Part shown: in pieces, positions 46,401 to 58,531 of the stretch
Layout: each line of letters starts with the position of its first letter
How positions within the stretch are numbered: the first letter of the stretch is position 1
NCBI GenBank assembly: GCA_030435675.1
Contig: CM059624.1
Span: forward strand, 7,774,769-7,838,768
Direction: 5' to 3'
DNA length: 64,000 nucleotides
Source: Steinernema hermaphroditum
Taxonomy: Eukaryota; Nematoda; Chromadorea; Rhabditida; Steinernematidae
Notes under the pieces: generated by a model
Database searches by the model: none
Seen by the model: the letters and a program-made list of their open reading frames with translations, nothing else
Told to the model about the DNA's origin: nothing
Program-made: the position numbers and the translations under genes

Positions 46401-48278
46401 ACCTCGACGACTTCCTCTCCCCGGGAAGCCCATGCCCCTCGGACGGCGCTCCTCTTCGCCTCCTTGGCCTCGTCGAGGAGACGGGTGAAAGTCCCCCGGA
46501 TGCATATCCGATGGCCCGGCGGACATATGTAACATCTAATCGCCGGCGTCAGTTGGCTGACCACCACTCGACGACAAATTGTGGCGCCGCCGACGTCCAC
46601 CTGCGGCGCCGCCGCGCACTGTAGTGCATATGGCCCGAGGCGATGAAAAACGAATAAACACATCGCCGCCGCTTTGCGATAACGGCGCCGCCGAGACCGT
46701 AAAAAAGTAACGCCACGGGCCAAAAGGTCATTTGCGGTTCGGTGTTATGTAAATCGAGTCGCCACTCGACAGGTGGCGGCGCTCAAAGGCGCCGAAGACT
46801 CCCTAGAAGTGGCTTTGTTCGCGCCTAATTGGAGGCGCTCCGGAGGGTCTCGGGACCAGGCGGTGGCGCTTTACAACGCACTTCATAATTCGACGAACCC
46901 GTGGAGTCGATGAACAAGCGGCGATTACACAAATCCGTCGGGGCGCGCCACGGCATGATCCCACCGGAAGAAGCGTTCCGCTGTTTGTCCACGATGCCCC
47001 TTAGCGACCCCGAGACGGCTCATGTTCGGGCTATTTGCCCAGGAGCGGCCCTCTGTTTGTCCAAATCAGAAGATGTTTGCAGAAACCCGACGCTTTCCCA
47101 CACTCGAACCGTTTCGGTAGCGCCGCTGTTGACAGATCGCACGCGCTAATCGTCCATGTTAACGAGATTGATTTACGGTCCCGGAGTTGTGCTTCCCTAT
47201 CAGCAGATCCATGGGAAGGCGCGGGGAAGGCAGAGGGTCAGCAGAGGGGCGAACTTGTTTACCGCGTGCCTTTGCGCGTTAATTGAGAACTTCCGGCCGC
47301 GGAGGTCGCGTAATTAGAGACTCACCTTCTGCGCCTTGCACGTGTTCTGGAGGCTGTGGACGTCATGGTTCTGGTGGCGCACCTCCTGGAGGCACATGCA
47401 GCACACGGCCGACTTGCACACAGCGCAGAACATCGTCAGAAGCTCGTTCTCGTGGAACGCACACTTCGATTCCTTCTCCGCCGACGTCGCCGCGGGCGTT
47501 CGTCTGCAGGATTACGGTAGACACGGTGATTTAGGGCTGCACTCACCGCGCATTCGCCGGGGTCAGCTGGTGCTTCATAAGGGGTCCCTTAGGGGGGTGG
47601 AGGACAGTTTGGCAGGGCGTGCAGTAGTAGACGTCGCACTGCTCGCAAAAGACCGAAGAAGGCTTCTCGGAGCCGCTGTCGCACATCTGACAGTCGGGTA
47701 CGCGGTCCGGAGTTACGGTAGCCCGCTGACCATGCTCCGGATTCTGGGAACGGTAGCGGCGGATGACGCGAAGAAGGGCGTCGTTGGTGGGGGCGTTGAG
47801 GATCGCCTGGTCGTCGGCGAAGAAGGCCGGCTTCTGACAGGCGCCACAGACGACCGAGTAGCCCGAGGTGGAGGGCGTCAGAATGGTGGGGACACGAGAG
47901 AGGATCGACGAGGAGGTGCCGAGGATGCTGCAGGGCCGGGAACCTGAAGGCCTGTGGAAGGGGCTCTGGAGGGGCGACTTACTTCTTCCGCAGAGGACGA
48001 CGCCGGAATCGGTCTCCGAGAAGACGGAGAGCTTGTCGCTCTCCTGGTCCTGGTCGCTGACGCAGAGGGAGATCGTGTCACTGGCTGCTGAACGGGCGTC
48101 TGAAGGGGATTATGGGGGTACGGTACCTACCGGAGGAACACTGGGGAGAGAGCATCGAGGCGGAGGTGCGTTGCTGAGCCTTCAGGGCGCACTTTCTACA
48201 GTAGCTGTGGGCGCAGGGCAACAGGACGGGGTCCTCGACGAACTGCTTGCAGCCCGGGCATCGGAGCTCTTCTTCCAT
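43445..48278 (-). CDS. madd-2: MADD-2 / TRIM9 class I TRIM E3 ligase
   Basis: MADD-2 works with UNC-40/DCC in axon and muscle-arm guidance. The ATG at 48278 opens [20 protein letters not shown] then [16 protein letters not shown], the RING first half, with the long RING insert typical of TRIM9. The second half is [18 protein letters not shown] near 47840. B-box 1 ([32 protein letters not shown]) and B-box 2 ([29 protein letters not shown]) follow. After a 2 kb intron come the coiled coil ([20 protein letters not shown]), COS box, fibronectin III ([26 protein letters not shown]) and SPRY ([48 protein letters not shown]). It ends AQLRVE at 43445. An alternative ATG exists at 48335. Confidence 0.94.
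45271..47330. other. Large intron of madd-2, about 2.06 kb
   Basis: Other introns of this gene are 40-100 bases; this one is about twentyfold longer. Borders are a GTGAGTC donor near 47330 and a TATTGCAG acceptor near 45271. The interior is rich in AATTAG and GGCGCC words and has no coding or transposon signal, which suggests regulatory content. Confidence 0.75.
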
Positions 48279-48335
48279 CCTTCTGGCGACGAGGAACGCC
48301 GCCGGCGTCGAGGAGGGGACTCTGGAATCGAGCAT

Positions 48336-51300
48336 GGGTCAGTGGACTCCGGAGATCGTCGAGGGGAGTGACTCAGCCTCGCGACTTCTGTTGGCAGTCA
48401 TAAATCGAATACAGTAATTTACGAATGGAATTTTACGGTTTTTTTTGCGGAGAACTGAGAAAACAGAAGGCGCGCGGGGAGGAGCGCTAATTGGAGCGAT
48501 GATGGATGAGCTCACAGGCTAACGGAAGGCGACCGTAGCCCTGGAAGGAGGGATCGACAGATGCCGAACGGGCGGTGGGTAAAATAAACAAAGAAGTGTC
48601 GGCGATGAAAGGGGCGCGCGCTAATTGTTTGTAAATCGTCGGGATCTTCTTCCTGTTAGGGAGTGTTGTGCAACGCGCGGAGAAACACTCGAAGAAACAC
48701 GAAAGTACGAAGAAAGGGCGCGGGAGGGAGGAGGATTAGATATATCGCCTCGGGCTATGGCCTAGGGCCGCGCGGCCCTCTCTTATTGACTTTTAGTGGC
48801 CAATTATGAGAGTTTTACCTAAATTGATCGCCAGGCTATAGTGGCGCGACTTTGTTTTCGCGACGCGACGCCGACGCTCTGATTTGCATGAAACATTCAT
48901 AGTCACTTCAAAAGTGGCGCGCGAACTCCCCTGGGCCCAGGCAGACGCCACTGGAGGGGGGGGGCATCTTCGGGGCCCGGAAGGGGCGATCGATCGGCCC
49001 CGAGAAGCCGAGATCGGACTGATCGGGGATCAGCGGGGACGCAGAAGAAAAGAAAAATCGCTGTTTTGACGACGACGACGAGCAGGCCTAACGCCACGCC
49101 CCCGAGGAGGCGCGCCCCGCCCCGCCCGGACCTCGAGGACGCGGCTGCAAGGCCGCTGGAGGAGAACAACATTTATATAAACAAACAGCGATTTTACACT
49201 TTCAAGTTGCCGATGCTTGAGAGTCCCTCGCCCGGGACCGAAGTGCATGCGGTGATCGCAGTTTAGGGGCGATTAGAGGGAATGGATGGGGTCTTCGGGG
49301 GAAATTGGAAGGATTTGAGGGAGACACTACTCGGAAAGTCCGGTCTTCGACTCAAAGGTGAGTTCCTCTCATATTTAGAAGCAATCTGGGAAAGAAATAA
49401 GCCTGGTAACCTGGCAGGATGGACATGAAGCAAATACAGTGGAGACCCCATCCACTCCCTCTAATCTTTCACGTTGTATTCAAAAGTGTCAAGAAGGTCC
49501 GTCACGCATCTCCCAAAACAAGGTGAAAATCAGATCACTACTCTTTGAAGCTGGCAGTGCTCAAAGCGCCATCGTGTTCATCGTAAGAATGCACCAAAGA
49601 ACCCTGGAACAAGTGGACGGACACGGGCGGCAGAGGTCCGGGGCGTTCACCTCGGAACGTGCCGAGGCGTTTCGAAGGAACATCGAAATGCCGACGATCC
49701 GAGCTGCTTTTTGAGGGAACATAAATCACGAGGACGTCGGGAGCCATTACTGCTGAATAATTACCTCACTACCGTATGCTGCCCCCACTTCATATCCCCA
49801 ATATGCCCTCTGCCTCCTTGACTCCTCTTCAGCACCGTTCGCCGTTCCCATAAATCAATGTTTTTGCGCGTCGAGGGCCGTTTGCATAATCCCGCTACTT
49901 ACGCGCGCGCGACATGTTCTCCGATTGTTTCGGAGTGACAAATGGGTCCTCCAGTGGCCCACGTGCTCCCCTGGCCGGCTCCTGTCCAGAAGCCAGCGGG
50001 TCATTCGGACCCGTGCCGCGCCATCCATCACGGCGCGGATTAGCCACGGCCTTGGATTAAGCGATTCTGCAACAGAAATGTTTTTTGGAGTAAACAGAGC
50101 GCCGATCGGTGATCGATCGGAGGCGCCGTCGTCGATCGCCTTCGGAAAACAACTTCTGGCCCGAAGGCGCTATGAATAGACGATTAGGGCCGCGGGTCGT
50201 AGTAATTTTGTGAATTTTTAATGGAGCCGCCATGGGGAAACACCGCCGCGATTCCCTTTTATGACCTCTCGAGGAGCCGTTTTTGATCGTTAGGCGAGTA
50301 GAGGGGCCTATCGAAAGCCGATCGCGGCCCGAGGGAGTCCCGATTAGGAGGAACAAACATGGAAAATAAAATTAATGACTCGCGCCGAATTGGATGCCGA
50401 CACGAGAGCCCGGAGGCGATGTCAAAAAGGGTCGAGTAATAGAGTCGATTAGCGCCCTCGCGCGACCTTGGCGACTCGAAGACCGCATTTGCATATCGCG
50501 GCCGAGATCTTGACGGTGGAGGAAAAACTGTCGACAGCGATTAATTAGCGCCGCTCACTCAGAAATTCATTGAAAGTGAATCGGGAAGCGCGAAAATCGA
50601 GGAGAAACATGCGAAGGGGTCTAATGAGAAAACGAGCCGTCCGGGGAGTCGGCCGACGGGGTGGTCCGAGCAGGAGTAATTGGATGAGCTAAGGAAAATC
50701 GCGTTCTTTTCCGCCAATAAACAAAGCGGAACATCGCCCTCGAGGGCAACAATTTGCGCTGCAGAGGAAGCCGGCGCCCTCCCGACAGGTTGCAATTAGC
50801 CGGGACAGGTGCAGTCCTGAGACACTTTCAGAGGTGGAGGGGTGTGCCTTGGAGAGTCGATGTGGCGGTGATTGGGGATTCTGAGTGGATTTTGAAGGAG
50901 TTCTCAATGAAAAGATCAAATTGAAAGAGTGAAAGATCAAATTTTGACTAAAGAAAGAATTCCGTAGAATCATTGGTCTATGTGATTCTTGGAACTGAGC
51001 CGCTCATGACAACTCAACTCGCTCGTCGCCAGTGGCATCTGACCAGAAAGTCGCCAGGGACCTACCGCCAAGATGAAGGCAGGAATGCTGAAGAAAATGG
51101 TGAAAAATTGCCAATAGATGGACTAACTAACGAAACATAGCCTTAAAAGGACATCCCTTGTCATAAACAGAGAAAGCTAATCATCGTGAAGAAGGCTAAG
51201 TGGTAGGAAAAGAGGGCAAACCTCACTTTACACTTCGAATTACACAAATAATACGGTATGCGCAGAAAACGGATTTCAATCGCAGCGATATCCCAAAGGA

Positions 51301-53543
51301 AGCGGAAGCTCTCGCGCGTTCTCGACGTTATCCAATTACCGATTTGTAACGCGGCCGCAGCCAATTCTAGCCGATTCCAATTGGCGCTACCTGATCGCGA
51401 TTGTCGTCCAATTATGCGCCAATTCGCGCGGAAAGCGCTGATGACAGATTGCGGACATCGATTCGATCGCCAGAGGACGAAGGTCACCGAGGGGCGGCCA
51501 AGGGTCCTCTGGGTCCTCTTGGCCCCATAAAAGTGTTCGCCGCCGCCCTATCAGCTGATAAGCCGGGCGCCGAAAGGGCGCCGCGCAGGTCGACTACAGA
51601 GGCCGCGGAGAGGCGACGAGGGGCGGCGGAAGGAGGCGAAGAGGCCAAATGAAATGGATAATCGCGCTCGAGATTTATCCCATTTTGGAGCCAAAAAACG
51701 GACGTCGAGTAGTGCATTAAGATACGCGAGGGACGAATTCGTCTCCAAGAGGCGACGGAGGGTTATTTTGCGAGGGATAACCCGGGAGGGAGGGAGGGAC
51801 GCAGTCGTTTTTGGCGACGAAATCGCGTTTGCCGCGTGGATGAGTCGGAGGAATGCGGAGGAGCGTCCCGAGGAACGACCCGAAAGGTACGATAGAAGGT
51901 CGCCCCAGGGGACTCTTCGAGGAGGGTGGGCCCCTAAACGAAGCCAATTGGAATCCGGAGGGGAATTTGTTTTCAGGGGCCCCGAGATACTCAGTTTACC
52001 CTCAGGCATCCACAACATCTCATTTCCGCTCTCTCGGCGCTAATCTCTCATTAGTATTCGGTTTCACCCATTTGTTTTCGTCTGAACTTTCCCTTCCGAT
52101 CGCTTGAATTCGTAATTATTTCTTTTTCTTTTGCGACACAGAGAAAGCAAACAGAAGTTGGTCTCTTCCGGAGAAGAGCGCCAATCGGACACCGAAGCAG
52201 AAGGCTGTAGAGCAGAGACCGCGCCTTTAGCATACTCTATTCACTGATGTTTTCCCTTTTGGACATAGCTTGACGAATTGCAAGAACGTTAAAAAAGGGG
52301 AACCACAGGTACGGTAGACGACACCTAGTTTAGATCCGGGAGATAATCGAGGAACACATTTTTGAGAAGGGAGGCCATTCCCCGAAGACAAAGGTGAGCA
52401 AAAAAGCGTCGAATCGCCGCCGATGGATGCTAATAATGGGGCGACAATTAGGGCGAAACGGTAATCGCGTGTGTCAACAATCGTTTATCGCCCCAAATGG
52501 ATCCTCCGGAGGTCACCGAAGCGGAGGAAACAATGAACACCTCCACTCTCCCATAAACTCACCGCGGACGTCCTCCGCGCGTCGTCTTCTGCGTTGCCAT
52601 CTTCGGAGCGCTCTGAAACGAGGCGAGGCGTCAGAGGCAACAAACGAGCTCGTTCGGACCGCGAATGGCCCCCGAAGACGGCCCGGAGACATCGAGATGC
52701 GCCGCTTCCGGTGCCCTCGAAGTGTCAACACACGAAAATAAAACGGCCGCGCGTAATTAGGGCCGCAGAAGGTGGCGGCGCACTCCTTGCCGCCGCGGGG
52801 CCCCCGGGGTTTCGCTGCCGGGGTAATGAAGCGGAGATGGCGCAGATGGATTCGAAACGCGCCGTTTTGATTCGCGAGGGTAATTGCAGCTGTCACAAAT
52901 CCTTTTTGCGTCGCGATCGATCATTTGCATAAAAGAAAAACGAAAAACGGATTAGAGGACAAAAACGTGGCGATTCGTCCTCGGCGCCCGGCCCTCTTCG
53001 CACTCTCTCCACGGGGATTCACACGTGTTCCGGCGGGGAAGAAGGCCGAGTCGACGGGGTTCTGAGGCTGATGGACGCGCGCACCTCCTCCTCTCTCCCA
53101 TTTCGCAATTCTGGCCGAAGAGCTGTCAACAGCTTTCCTGTTCTGTGCTGTTGCACTACGGTAATAATAGGAGAAGATGTTGCACTCGGGTCACGCCCTC
53201 TTTCATGAAATTATTTCTGGGAGAGTCGACCCCGGAGATTAGAGGATTAGCGCTGGTCAGAGAAAGGCTTATCCGAAGCAGTGAAGTGTGGTCATAGTGG
53301 AAAAATGGTCGACTTCGAGGACGCGAGTTCTCATATTCGAAGCGATCTACGATGATAAGAAAGTCCTGAGGGGATATCGTCCGATGCCATCAGGATAGGA
53401 ATCACCACCCTCGAATGATCTGCCCAAGTTGCACAAGGTGACCACAGGCTCCTCCACCCTTCCACGAGAGATCAACTGACCGCTCTTTCCATACACTTTC
53501 CACACCCGGGATACTGTGGTTCTGGCCTTCTTGAGGTTCACAC
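48336..53543. other. 5.2 kb gene desert
   Basis: I find no gene. The sequence is unlike the other intergenic DNA: GC-rich, with many copies of TAATTAG/CTAATTA words (for example 50540, 50783, 52756) and GGCGCC (50120, 46800). The frames are shadow-like. Upstream position relative to madd-2, a neuronal gene, fits a cis-regulatory domain. TACNGTA motifs occur near 49770, 52313 and 53158. Confidence 0.5.
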
Positions 53544-54377
53544 CAGGGCTGTGCGAAACTCGAAACTCGGAAGTCGAAACTCGAAATTTTTTTTTCAAAA
53601 ACTCGAAACGAAACTCGAAACTATTCGAAACGTACCCCGAAAAACTCGAAACTTGTATTTTTTGTAATGAAAATCAGTGTTTTTTTGGCATATTTCTCGT
53701 TTCTGGGGCGATTTCGCCTAACTTCTTAAACGGACAGTGGTTCAGGAGAGTGTGCCGCGTCGATTGAGCCCTGGCTCGACTGCCAGCAAGCTTTCTTCAT
53801 TGAGTTATTAGGAATCAATGGTGTACAAAGGCACTTTCAATTGTGAGCTGTGGATTTTTAAGAATATAATGGCTTATCTGCCCGTCACGACGTTGTACAT
53901 GAACCATCCTCTGTTCCAATAGCTTTCCAACATATGAATCTGAAGCTAACTTTTCAACTCTCAATTACAAACTAATGGTTCTTCTAATAACTCAATGAAG
54001 AAAGCATGCTAGCAGAGGAGCCGGGGCTTATTCTATGCAGCAGAGTCCGCTGAACAGCTTTATGGTAATTTCTTTAGGTACCTAAACACCTTTTTAAACC
54101 CAAGCCATATGCGACTTTAACGCAAACCGCATAATCCTTCAATTCCATCAGCAGAAATCTTTTGCTAGACGATTTGCTGTGATTCGACCCACGACGAATA
54201 CCCTGATTTCATTGATTTGGTGTACGGTAGGTCGAAAATTTGCCTTCCGCGGGGCTCGTAGCGGTTAATACCACCCTGGGTGGCGCAAAATCATAGTGAC
54301 GGGACCAAGGCGAGTTTCGAGTAGAGCTTCGTCCAAAATCGCAACTCAAAAAATGCCTCAAAACTCGCACAGTCCTG
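53544..54377. mobile_element. Non-autonomous hAT-like element with 8-base target duplication
   Basis: The ends CAGGGCTGTGCGA and, inverted, CAGGACTGTGCGA match in 12 of 13 bases. GTTCACAC lies directly outside both ends (53536-53543 and 54378-54385), an exact 8-base duplication, the hallmark of hAT insertion. The left subterminal region has about nine CGAAACT repeats. A second inverted repeat is nested inside (about 53765-53815 against 53985-54035, arms sharing CTTTCTTCATTGAGTTATTA). At 834 bases with no transposase frame it must depend on an enzyme made elsewhere. It lies about 180 bases beyond the POLR3E stop. Confidence 0.9.
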
Positions 54378-54556
54378 GTTCACACTCTGTTGTTCAGAAG
54401 ATTTGATTGGACTGGACGTGCACCCATTGCCCCCAGAAAGGCTTGTGTTTGTCTAAAGGGTCCGCCAGCAGGCCCAGGAACTACCACACTACGAGACCTA
54501 TAAAAATTTCTAGGGAATCCATAACAAGTAACAACAATAATATCTTAACAACAATC

Positions 54557-56380
54557 TTAACAACGAGAGGCGACGATCTCTTCCAGTCGCTCTACCCAAA
54601 ACTTTTGCTCCTCCTCGAAGAGTTCAAACACAGCATCGCTGAAAAGGATACGGTAGAGAAGTCACGAAAGAAGCGATACCTTTTGTATATTTCGATGTCC
54701 TTCGGAATGCGCAGTTCCCAGGTGCCGCTTTTCGGGTCGCTAACATTCTTGAAACCGGAAACGTCTCTGTTCAGTCGTCCGATCTTCTGGAGCACTCCGA
54801 GCGCATCGTCAGCTGACACCTGGAAGATGTCCACTATGTCGTTCCTGGTGATCTGGTTGCCCGCGTCGAATTGGCAGCAAACGAAGTCGAAGATCTCCCG
54901 GAGGCGTCGGATCTTCTCTTGGGCAGCCGCCTTGATCTCGTCGGGATACACCAAGTCGCTCCGCACCACCCAAACACCGCACACCAAGCGGGCGTAGGAC
55001 CGGACCGTCGACAGGATATCGGTAACGTCCTCCTCTTCGGGCACGGGAATATCTTCGAACGGCAGAACTAGGGCTGAAGAAGGACAAGGATAGAGAAAAC
55101 ACTCGACACGGATCTTACATTTAAGGAACACGGCTTTAATCTGCTCATCGAGGGAAAATCCAGCGATCTGACTTTTTTTCATACGGTCGTAGCGAGGATC
55201 TTTCTTGGAGTTGACCGGGTCCGCTAGTTCTTCGGTTTCGTCGGCCTTCTTGTAAACGACCTGTTGTTTCCGGGCACGTTTCTTTCTCGGGGAATTCAGC
55301 AGCATGGCTTTGAATATGGCGCATTCACCGTCGAACGAGTTACGGCTGTCGTCAGAATCTGCATCAACGGCTTTGCCTTCAGATTCGACGTGCGAGACCA
55401 TCTTATCCAGCAGTGCTGGCGAGCCAAGCATCTGTAACAAAAATCTTTAGTTATAGTCGCTTTCAGGCTTCTTACATTCTCGCGTCGCAGCTCCAGTGGG
55501 ACCCAGGTGTCCTGCTCTTCGACCTTCGTTCTGTGGAAGGAAGAAGCCTCGCGGCGTTTCTTCTGGCGCTCGTCTTCAGGACGCGCGAAGCGGACACGAA
55601 CGGGGTTGGCCGCCCTGGCATCACCTTCTTCATCAGAGCCATTTGCACCCAGGAAGTTCCGGCCGCGATTCTTCTGCGAGGCGTGGTTCAGCGTCCGCTT
55701 CATCTCGAACTTGTGTTCTATCGGGATGAAGTACAACTTGCCTAAAGAGTCCAAAATATGCAACTGGCGGCGAGTGACAACGCCACATACCGTTCCGAAC
55801 GACACCCGTGACATGGTTCACACTTCCTTTGTTAGAGTACCTCGTTCCCTCGAAATTCAATCTGGTCTGCAGGCTGAACACGGCGAATTTAGGTAATGTT
55901 TGGAGGAACGGAACCTACGTATGTTTGTTGACTCCTGAGGGAAACTCGTCCATTCTGTTCTTATCGAACGAATTGGTATCGCAGTCGATATCTATATTCA
56001 TTTGCAACTGAAAAACTCGACTTTAGCCGGAGACCCTCCAAGATTCGCACCTTTCCGACTCTTCGTTTATACTGCGCGGAGATCTTGCTGGCCGTTTCGA
56101 AGCGGAGGCCCTGGGGAATCAGCAGTCGAGAGAGCTTGGTTGGAGGCTTCACCAGGATAACGTCCGTTTCCTAGAGCACAGACAGATAGAGAGGCGAGCT
56201 GCATCTGCGCCTTACGGCCACAACGGGATCGTCATCGGAGTTGTACTCTTTCTCTGCTTCTTGTTCGAAGGTGTCCTTGCTGGTCTCTTCGACGTCCATG
56301 GACTGGTCCTCCGACGAAGCCTGCGCCGGTATTTCCTCGTCGTCAGAGGACTCGATGATCACCTTCTTGAACCCGTTCAT
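54557..56380 (-). CDS. POLR3E: RNA polymerase III subunit RPC5
   Basis: RPC5 stabilises Pol III and pairs with RPC4 in initiation and termination. The ATG at 56380 (MNGFKKVIIESSDDEE) follows GTTTGCAG. An acidic N-terminus leads to VILVKPPTKLSRLLIP and MNIDIDCDTNSF. Next comes VCGVVTRRQLHILDSLGKLY and FIPIEHKFEMKRTLNH, then PVRVRFARPEDERQKKRREA and EEQDTWVPLELRREN, the RPC5 signature (RPE near the SFHRTKVEEQDTW stretch). The C-terminal part has winged-helix-like segments (VVRSDLVYPDEIKAAAQEKI, NDIVDIFQVSADDALGVLQK) and ends FELFEEEQKFWVERLEEI...SRC at 54557. The last intron (44 bases) contains CTACCGTA. Intact. Confidence 0.9.
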
Positions 56381-56618
56381 CGAAAATCTGCAAACCAGTG
56401 AAGAAGTAGACAAGCCTCGGCAGAACGGAGACACGGAAAGACGTCTGCAATGGATTGTAGAGCGGTCGAAATCGGCCAGGAGTGCACAAGAAGGCCGCCG
56501 TCGGCGCTCCGAGGAGTTCGGGATTCGAGTAAATTCGGAATTTATTTCAAAATATTGCACAGTGCACGAAGAAAGCGATACAGTGGCGGCGGTCAGGCTA
56601 ATCGTGGCGGGATATCAG

Positions 56619-57206
56619 TCACACAGGCTTCTTCCAGCAGAGGTTCAGCCTCCGGCCGAGAATCGACCTTTCGAGGCGCTGGGGGAGGCGACTCCACTCG
56701 AAGACGCTTCCCTTTGAGTCGACTACCTGCTGACACCTGTCGATGACAAAATCGCCGCTTAGGTCCCTGAAGTGCCGCGTGACGAAAGAGAAGAAGCCCT
56801 CGTCAGGGACGTACTTCCCTGCAACTCAGGCACTCGTGGCGGGAGTCGCGCCGGACCCACCTGCGATCAGGTATTCGGCGCCGACTCGGAGGTCCCCCAA
56901 GGCGCAAACGGAGTCAGTGGCGACGTCGAATCGTCGCGGAGGCGCGGCGAACTCCGAAGTGTTGGGGTGCTTCACGAAGAGGCCACTCTCGACGCGGTAG
57001 GTGGTCCTCCCGAACCAGGAGGCCCTCGAGAGGACGTGCAGACGGGCGGCTGAAGTAGGGTGTTGGGGGAGAGGGAGGGGTGCCGCAGAGAACGTACCCC
57101 AGTCGGCGTTGCATAATGTCACTTCGGGACGATGGAAGACGCACTTGCAGGCGAAGTCACAGGAGCAGAGGAGCAGGAGTGGAATCGCCGTCGAAACGAG
57201 ACCCAT
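56619..57206 (-). CDS. TIMP: TIMP-family metalloproteinase inhibitor
   Basis: TIMPs are secreted inhibitors whose mature N-terminal cysteine enters the metalloproteinase active site. The ATG at 57206 opens a signal peptide (MGLVSTAIPLLLLCSCDF) ending before ACKCVFHRPEVTLCNADW, the CxCxxxHPxxxxCxxD-type start. After a short intron comes ARLHVLSRASWFGRTTYRVE, LFVKHPN, SVCALGDLRVGAEYLIAG, then after another intron KYVPDEGFFSFVTRHFRDLS and FVIDRCQQVVDSKGS, ending LNLCWKKPV at 56619. About 155 residues, close to one netrin-like domain. Note that the residue after the mature Cys is Lys. Its first exon and upstream DNA are copied at 60 kb. Confidence 0.88.
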
Positions 57207-57640
57207 GGCGAGGCGCCGCCGAAGCCGATCGATGCGCAGGACTAATTGGCCACACACACAGCTTGTTGTCACTTCGGGATTTGCAGTTGAGGGGAAAACA
57301 AGGAGGTCGAGGCACCGGAAAGTGAAAGTCGCCCTAAGGGGGAGGAGAAGAGAGGCGATAGATTCGTCGATAAATACAAATTCTGAATTGTGGGGGCTAG
57401 ATACAGTTCGCAGGCTACTCCGATTACTGAATACTGTAGTTCGGAATCTGTCAGTTGCTCTTCGGTCGAAAAGCTGTGTGTGGTATTCGACAACCCTACT
57501 TGTTAGAAGGAACACTAAGCTTCTGATTCTTATGCTCGTGCTACTGTATCAATAGCGCTACTGGAACGGCGTGAAAACCATCGTCCAGATACACCATCAT
57601 CTTCTCAAGCTATTTCTCTTAGACTCAAACGTGTTATTTT
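57117..57640. repeat. Segmental duplication, parent copy (TIMP exon 1 and upstream)
   Basis: About 520 bases nearly identical, same orientation, to 59989-60502. The few differences include a two-base length change near 57393 and scattered substitutions at the right end. It contains part of TIMP exon 1, the start codon and about 430 bases of upstream DNA. Confidence 0.95.
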
Positions 57641-58531
57641 CTCTGAGAACCGGCTGTTCCTTTAGGTATGAGATCAAAGTTTTTCGATCTTTGATACTCA
57701 CGGGTCGTCGTGTAGCTGTAAAGTTTGGGGCCAAAGCATGTACACGACGCGAGACATCACCGAAGAGGCAGCGGGAGGGCGAACGTAAGCTTTTTTGATG
57801 ACTGTGATTCTGGGTAACGGAAGAGCGAACTCTGCAGCAGGAGGGTGACGTCTGAGTCCTCGCTTGTTCGACGAGCAGTGGTTGATTGTTGTTGCTGTTA
57901 ACTGTACTTCCTCAGATGGTAGTCAGCTCTGTGTCCACGTGAATAGCATGTGTGTTGTGGCGAACGTATGTTGTACAAACGCCACCAGAAGCTCTGCGTA
58001 AACTATTCCGTTGTGGGAAGGCACAACAATGTGCCACTGCCACATTCTGTGGTACACTTGCCAACCGTCATTAATATATTTGATCAAGAATGGGAGGGGT
58101 TCGGAGCGAAAACGGCGGCGGCGAGCTTATGAACGCCCCATATCAGCAAAATTACTCAGATGTTCCGAGGCAGCCAAAAAACCCTGCAAAAACCCCGCTC
58201 AGTGTAACCAGTTTGTGTTCGCCGTCAATCAAACGCAACATTCGTTCAAACGGCCTTTTTTGCGACACTTTCCGATTGTCACGCAACAACTGATGTACAT
58301 AAGTGGTGTAAATGAGCGGTGTGACCAGTGTACACAGCGTCGGTGGCAGTAGGCGGTGGTGCCACTGCTACTGGCGGAGTAGCCGTCTGCAGCCGAACTG
58401 CAAAACATGACCGTGCTTACGCCACGATCGCTTATCCGCGTCATGATCCTCCATCAATATATTTTGATTTTAGAGACGACTGTGCTTCAGGGCTGCTGTC
58501 TTCCACTTCTGTTTTACTTAGCTGCCCCTGA
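57641..58531. other. Intergenic, no gene seen
   Basis: Several short plus-strand frames (58090, 58328) end quickly and lack domain or splice support. They could be 5' parts of the unidentified gene below, but I cannot join them. Confidence 0.35.

Noticed and set aside
46016..46723. 235-codon minus frame inside the madd-2 intron
   Set aside because: Arginine-rich, no domain, no splice support; it looks like a by-product of GC-rich sequence.
56826..57515. 229-codon single-exon minus frame
   Set aside because: It is the TIMP gene read through its first intron and 5' flank; the start and splicing of TIMP explain it.
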